DNA of 64,000 nt. It comes from Pseudomonas akapageensis. Its GTDB lineage: Bacteria > Pseudomonadota > Gammaproteobacteria > Pseudomonadales > Pseudomonadaceae. The position numbers and the translations under genes are program-made. The notes under the pieces are model-generated. The model was not told the origin of the DNA, searched no databases, and worked only from the letters and a program-made list of their open reading frames with translations. This document shows positions 61,443-64,000 of the stretch, piece by piece (within the stretch, counting starts at the first letter, position 1; each line of letters opens with the position of its first letter). The stretch is from the NCBI RefSeq assembly GCF_011355085.1, contig NZ_VXCP01000022.1, positions 62,001 to 126,000 on the forward strand, written 5' to 3'.

Positions 61443-62120
61443 ATGAAAATACTAATGGTACTGACTTCGCACGACACACTGGGCAATACCGGCGAGAAGA
61501 CCGGCTTCTGGCTGGAAGAGTTCGCCGCCCCTTATTACGTGTTCAAGGATGCCGGGGCCACGCTCACCCTGGCATCACCCAAAGGCGGGCAACCGCCCCT
61601 CGACCCGAAGAGCGACGCACCTGACTTCCAGACCGACGCGACCCGACGCTTCAGGCAAGACAAGGACGCACAACAGGCGCTGGCCAATACCCTGAAGCTC
61701 GCGCAGGTCCAGGCTGCTGACTATGACGCCGTGTTCTACCCCGGCGGGCATGGCCCCCTGTGGGACCTGGCCGAGGATCGAGACTCCATCGCCCTGATCG
61801 AGACCCTGTATGCCGCCGGCAAGCCCGTGGCTGCGGTTTGCCACGCGCCTGCGGTGTTTCGCCATACCCGGGTGCAGGGCCAGTCCCTGGTCAAGGGCAA
61901 GAAGGTGACCGGCTTCACCAACACCGAGGAAGCCGCCGTTGGCTTGACCGATGTGGTGCCTTTCCTGGTCGAGGACATGCTCAAGGACAGCGGGGGCCAG
62001 TATTCCAAGCTGGACGACTGGCAGCCTTATGCGGTGACTGACGGTAATTTGATTACCGGTCAGAATCCGGCGTCTTCGGAGGCGGCGGCGAAGGCTACGT
62101 TGAAGCGGATGGGGCGTTGA
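61443..62120 (+). CDS. DJ-1/PfpI (Hsp31-like) family protein
   Basis: 225 residues from ATG 61443. N-terminal MVLTSHDTLGNTGEKTGFWL with the glutamate of the catalytic triad, the PGGHGPLWDL loop and the nucleophilic-elbow Cys in VAAVCHAPAVF. The Hsp31/YajL relatives are glyoxalase III-like or chaperones that handle protein glycation. The last 27 codons are repeated at 63117-63200 in the tandem duplication that starts here. Confidence 0.93.
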   Translation: MKILMVLTSHDTLGNTGEKTGFWLEEFAAPYYVFKDAGATLTLASPKGGQPPLDPKSDAPDFQTDATRRFRQDKDAQQALANTLKLAQVQAADYDAVFYPGGHGPLWDLAEDRDSIALIETLYAAGKPVAAVCHAPAVFRHTRVQGQSLVKGKKVTGFTNTEEAAVGLTDVVPFLVEDMLKDSGGQYSKLDDWQPYAVTDGNLITGQNPASSEAAAKATLKRMGR

Positions 62121-62143
62121 TCCACGGATTGTATGAGAGTCAC

Positions 62144-62257
62144 CTGTGGGAGCGGGCTTGCCCGCGATTGGGCTGCGCAGCGGCCCCAGCTGCATCAGGC
62201 CCAACATCGCCGGGAAGGCTATCGCCTTCCATCGCGGGCAAGCCCGCTCCCACAGGG
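62144..62257. repeat. REP pair in duplication copy A
   Basis: CTGTGGGAGCGGGCTTGCCC at the left and the inverted GGGCAAGCCCGCTCCCACAG at 62237-62256, with GCCGGGAAGGCTATCGCCTT between. The copy at 63224 is closely similar. Confidence 0.9.
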
Positions 62258-62269
62258 TTCCGTGTTGAA

Positions 62270-62566
62270 TTAACGAACGCCGGACGGGGCCACCACCGCA
62301 CTGATCAACGCCTGCGCTGCATCGAGCTGTTGAATCAGTCCGAGCACCAGCGCTTTGTCATTCAGGTGCAGATGATCGACCACATCCCAGGCTGTGGCTT
62401 CGGCGTATTCGATCAGGGTGGTGGCATGGGCCAATGCGTCTTCGGCCGGGATGCCACCGCGCACGGTGAACATGGGCTGGCCGTTGCTGTCGACGGTGCC
62501 GAAGGGTGTTTCCGTGGTGAACAGTTCGGGGGTTGAAGCGGGTGGATCGGGGACGATTTTGATCAT
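62270..62566 (-). CDS. DUF3077-like Pseudomonas small protein, copy A
   Basis: 98 residues from ATG 62566, with TTGGAG upstream. The sequence starts MIKIVPDPPASTPELFTTET, then a FTVRGGIPAEDALAHATTLI block, a helical VVDHLHLNDKALVLGLIQQL segment and a flexible end. This short family is Pseudomonas-specific and usually present in many copies; I place it with DUF3077 by its FTVRxG and EDAL blocks. Function unknown. A paralog 1,080 bp away differs at about eight residues. Confidence 0.75.
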   Translation of the reverse strand: MIKIVPDPPASTPELFTTETPFGTVDSNGQPMFTVRGGIPAEDALAHATTLIEYAEATAWDVVDHLHLNDKALVLGLIQQLDAAQALISAVVAPSGVR

Positions 62567-62880
62567 GGTGAAACTCCAAGTTTGGTGGAGCTGCCATCGA
62601 CCGCCGCGACGCGGTTAAGGGTGACAGCTGTACGCAGGTTCGCGGACCGGGAAACTTGGAACCCGGCATACCCGAAGGTATCCCACGCACAGCCGCCATG
62701 ACACGAAGCAGCGGGCAAAAGTGCCTGCTGTCGGATGGGACGCTTATGCGCCAAGTTTCGCGGGCCGCGACGCCCGGTCGTTGAATTGGCAACGACTGGG
62801 CAAGACTAGCCACCGGGAAACACAGGCGCAACAGCGTTCAAGGCGGGTTGATTATGCTTGGGAAATGTCGTTCAAGAAAT
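62567..62880 (-). promoter_or_regulatory. Candidate structured leader RNA of the DUF3077-like gene, copy A
   Basis: The 310 bp before the gene have no convincing reading frame but several hairpins on the minus (sense) strand: AGCTGTCA/TGGCAGCT near the start codon, enclosing ACCGC/GCGGT; ATACC-TTCG-GGTAT at 62668-62681; CAGC(A)GGC/GCC(C)GCTG at 62709-62730. The copy at 63647-63960 keeps these hairpins with different bases, so a folded RNA or protein-binding leader is likely. Not matched to a known riboswitch. Confidence 0.55.
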
Positions 62881-62907
62881 AAAGAATTTGCCTACAGATA
62901 GACCGCT

Positions 62908-62980
62908 ATCGCTGGCAAGCCAGCTCCCACAGAGGACACCCACGGAGATCTGCAGTGAACCCTGTGGGAGCTGGCTTGCC
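62908..62980. repeat. REP pair between the two duplication copies
   Basis: ATCGCTGGCAAGCCAGCTCC (62908 onward) and the inverted CTGTGGGAGCTGGCTTGCC (62962-62980). It lies exactly where copy A stops resembling copy B. Confidence 0.9.
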
Positions 62981-63116
62981 GGATCGCCGGACCGCAGCGA
63001 TTGGGCCGCAAAGCGGCCCCAGCCTGTGTGGCACAACCCAATCCAACAGAGGTCATGAGCACCTTGTTCCCCCTGAAGGCGATGCAGCCAAAGGTCATTC
63101 GCCAGGTCACCCGCTT

Positions 63117-63200
63117 GTTGACGGTAATTTGATAACCGGTCAGAACCCGGCGTCTTCAGAGGCGGCGGCGAAGGCTACGTTGAAGCGCATGGGGCGTTGA
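63117..63200 (+). pseudogene. Duplicated 3' fragment of the DJ-1 gene
   Basis: TGACGGTAATTTGATAACCG and onward repeats the last 27 codons and stop of the gene at 61443-62120 with few changes (Ile, Asn and Ser codons altered at the third position). There is no matching 5' part: upstream sequence (63055-63116, ATGAGCACCTTGTTCCCC) is unrelated. It is a by-product of the duplication. Confidence 0.85.
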
Positions 63201-63223
63201 GCCTCGGATTGTATCGGTATCCC

Positions 63224-63337
63224 TTGTGGGAGCGGGCTTGCCCGCGATGGGCTGCGCAGCGGCCCCAGCTGCATCAGGCCTGACATCGCAGGGGAAGGCT
63301 GTCGCCTTCCATCGCGGGCAAGCCCGCTCCCACAGGG
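63224..63337. repeat. REP pair in duplication copy B
   Basis: TTGTGGGAGCGGGCTTGCCC at the left and GGGCAAGCCCGCTCCCACAG at 63317-63336, as in copy A. Confidence 0.9.
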
Positions 63338-63349
63338 TTCCGCGTTGAA

Positions 63350-63646
63350 TTAACGAACGCCGGACGGGGCCGCCAACGCGCTGATCAACGCCTGCGCCGC
63401 ATTGAGCTGTTGAATCAGCCCGAGCACCAGCGCTTTGTCATTCAGGTGCAGGTGATCGACCACATCCCAGGCCGTGGCTTCGGCGTATTGGACCAGGGTC
63501 GCGGCATGGGCCAGTGCATCTTCGGCCGGGATGCCGCCGCGCACGGTGAACATGGGCTGGCCGTTGCTGTCGACGGTGCCGAAGGGTGTTTCCGTGGTGA
63601 ACAGTGCGGGGGTTGAAGCGGGTGGATCGGGGACGATTTTGATCAT
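63350..63646 (-). CDS. DUF3077-like Pseudomonas small protein, copy B
   Basis: 98 residues from ATG 63646, same start context as copy A. Differences from copy A include Ala for Glu at position 14, Ala-Thr-Leu-Val for Thr-Thr-Leu-Ile near 50 and Asn for Asp near 83. Most changes are conservative, so both copies appear to be intact genes under some selection. Confidence 0.75.
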   Translation of the reverse strand: MIKIVPDPPASTPALFTTETPFGTVDSNGQPMFTVRGGIPAEDALAHAATLVQYAEATAWDVVDHLHLNDKALVLGLIQQLNAAQALISALAAPSGVR

Positions 63647-63960
63647 GGTGAAACTCCAAGTTTGGTGGAGCTGCCACGTTCGTTTCCAAGCGAAGGGGTG
63701 ACAGCTGTGCGCAGGTTGGAAAACCGGGAACTTGGAACCCGGCAGGCCTGAAGACCTCCCGCACACAGCCGCCATAACGCAAACAGCCGGCAAAAAAACG
63801 GTGCCTGCTGTCGTATGGAGCGCCTATGCGCCAAGTTTCTCGGGTTTCCAAGCCCGGTCGTTGAATTGGCAACGACTGGGCAAGACTAGCCACCGGGAAA
63901 CACAGGCGCAACAGCGTTCAAGGCGGGTTGATTATGCTTGGGAAATGTCGTTCAAGAAAT
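63647..63960 (-). promoter_or_regulatory. Candidate structured leader RNA, copy B
   Basis: On the minus strand the hairpins of copy A recur: AGGTC-TTCA-GGCCT at 63744-63757 (pairs changed T-A to G-C and A-T to G-C; one becomes G-U), CAGC(A)GGC/GCC(G)GCTG at 63784-63810 with a loop longer by five bases, and AGCTGTCA/TGGCAGCT enclosing TTCG/CGAA instead of ACCGC/GCGGT. The proximal and distal ends match copy A almost exactly. Confidence 0.55.
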
Positions 63961-64000
63961 AAAGAATTTGCCTACAGGTAGACCGCAATCGCGCCGAACC

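Larger units (their letters stand above)
62037..62911. repeat. Segmental duplication, copy A
   Basis: From about TGACGGTAATTTGAT at 62037 to the GCCTACAGAT region near 62911 this stretch recurs with a 1,080-bp offset at 63117-63991. It contains the end of the DJ-1 gene, a REP pair, the DUF3077-like gene and its long leader. Identity is very high at both ends and in the gene, and much lower in the middle of the leader. Confidence 0.9.
63117..63991. repeat. Segmental duplication, copy B
   Basis: Copy of 62037-62911 at a 1,080-bp offset. It ends just before the window edge, where the next bases no longer match copy A. Confidence 0.9.

Noticed and set aside
62358..62831. Minus-strand frames (about 60-157 codons) in both copies of the DUF3077 leader
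   Set aside because: The two copies do not keep the same residues and frame, while base pairing is kept, so a structured noncoding leader explains the region better.
63055..63132. A 25-codon frame (MSTLFPLKAMQPKVIRQV) with an AGAGGT site
   Set aside because: It crosses the junction of the duplication and ends at once within duplicated sequence; it may be the start of a gene cut by the event, but there is not enough to call.

Overview
The window is chromosomal DNA of a Pseudomonas, most likely from the P. fluorescens group. The evidence is the GC-rich coding style, several inverted pairs of the typical Pseudomonas REP palindrome (cores GTGGGAGCGGGCTTGCCCGC and GCTGGCAAGCCAGCTCCCAC), genus-typical families (DUF1652, DUF3077-like, DUF2946) and a hydroquinone-cleavage operon laid out like the hap/pnp operons of pseudomonads. 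No phage, transposase or CRISPR array is visible. Organism assignment is inference from gene content.

Layout. 1-1.5 kb: an ECF sigma/anti-sigma/fasciclin module. 1.7-9 kb: small hypothetical genes, a tandem-Mop molybdate-binding protein, tRNA-Leu(UAA), a lower-GC patch with a pyruvyltransferase-like gene and a decayed neighbour, a tandem Usp protein and DUF1652. 9.6-17.6 kb: a chemoreceptor, two pseudogenes (PLDc_N-like; RutR-like without its HTH), an M24 peptidase-like gene, a CHASE-GGDEF diguanylate cyclase and a SulP transporter. 17.7-25.4 kb: an orphan sulfonate-type binding protein, a PhoD phosphatase and a copper cluster (DUF2946, TonB receptor, CopC, CopD). 25.5-29.3 kb: a phosphate/polyphosphate set (Pit transporter, PPK2, and divergent Ppx behind a good Pho box). 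30.2-37.5 kb: cytochrome b561/YceI, Ogt, TerB-like, TSUP, ChaC, DUF1428, a TetR/DUF1348 pair and a LysR gene.

37.5-41.6 kb holds molybdenum-cofactor genes: LysR, moaB-moeA, and moaA followed by a bestrophin. The lysR/moaB and moaA upstream regions share a roughly 48-bp element. 41.9-43.2 kb is a lower-GC orphan type VI secretion cassette: a Tlde1/DUF2778-like L,D-transpeptidase effector, an overlapping membrane protein that is probably its immunity protein, and a convergent Hcp. 43.5-50.3 kb is a LysR gene plus hydroquinone 1,2-dioxygenase (two subunits), 4-hydroxymuconic semialdehyde dehydrogenase, maleylacetate reductase, an intradiol dioxygenase, a YciI-like protein and a Rieske ferredoxin. 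Together these take hydroquinone to 3-oxoadipate; the enzyme that makes the hydroquinone is not in the window.

50.4-64 kb: GST, isochorismatase-like hydrolase, SotB, a cytochrome b/molybdopterin oxidoreductase pair followed by an MXKDX-repeat protein, a DUF1704 protein, EamA and AraC genes, a large TIR-transmembrane-beta-propeller protein, and a DJ-1/PfpI protein. Its last codons begin an approximately 1,080-bp-spaced duplication. Each copy carries a DUF3077-like gene behind a long leader whose hairpins differ between copies by compensatory changes, suggesting a structured RNA.
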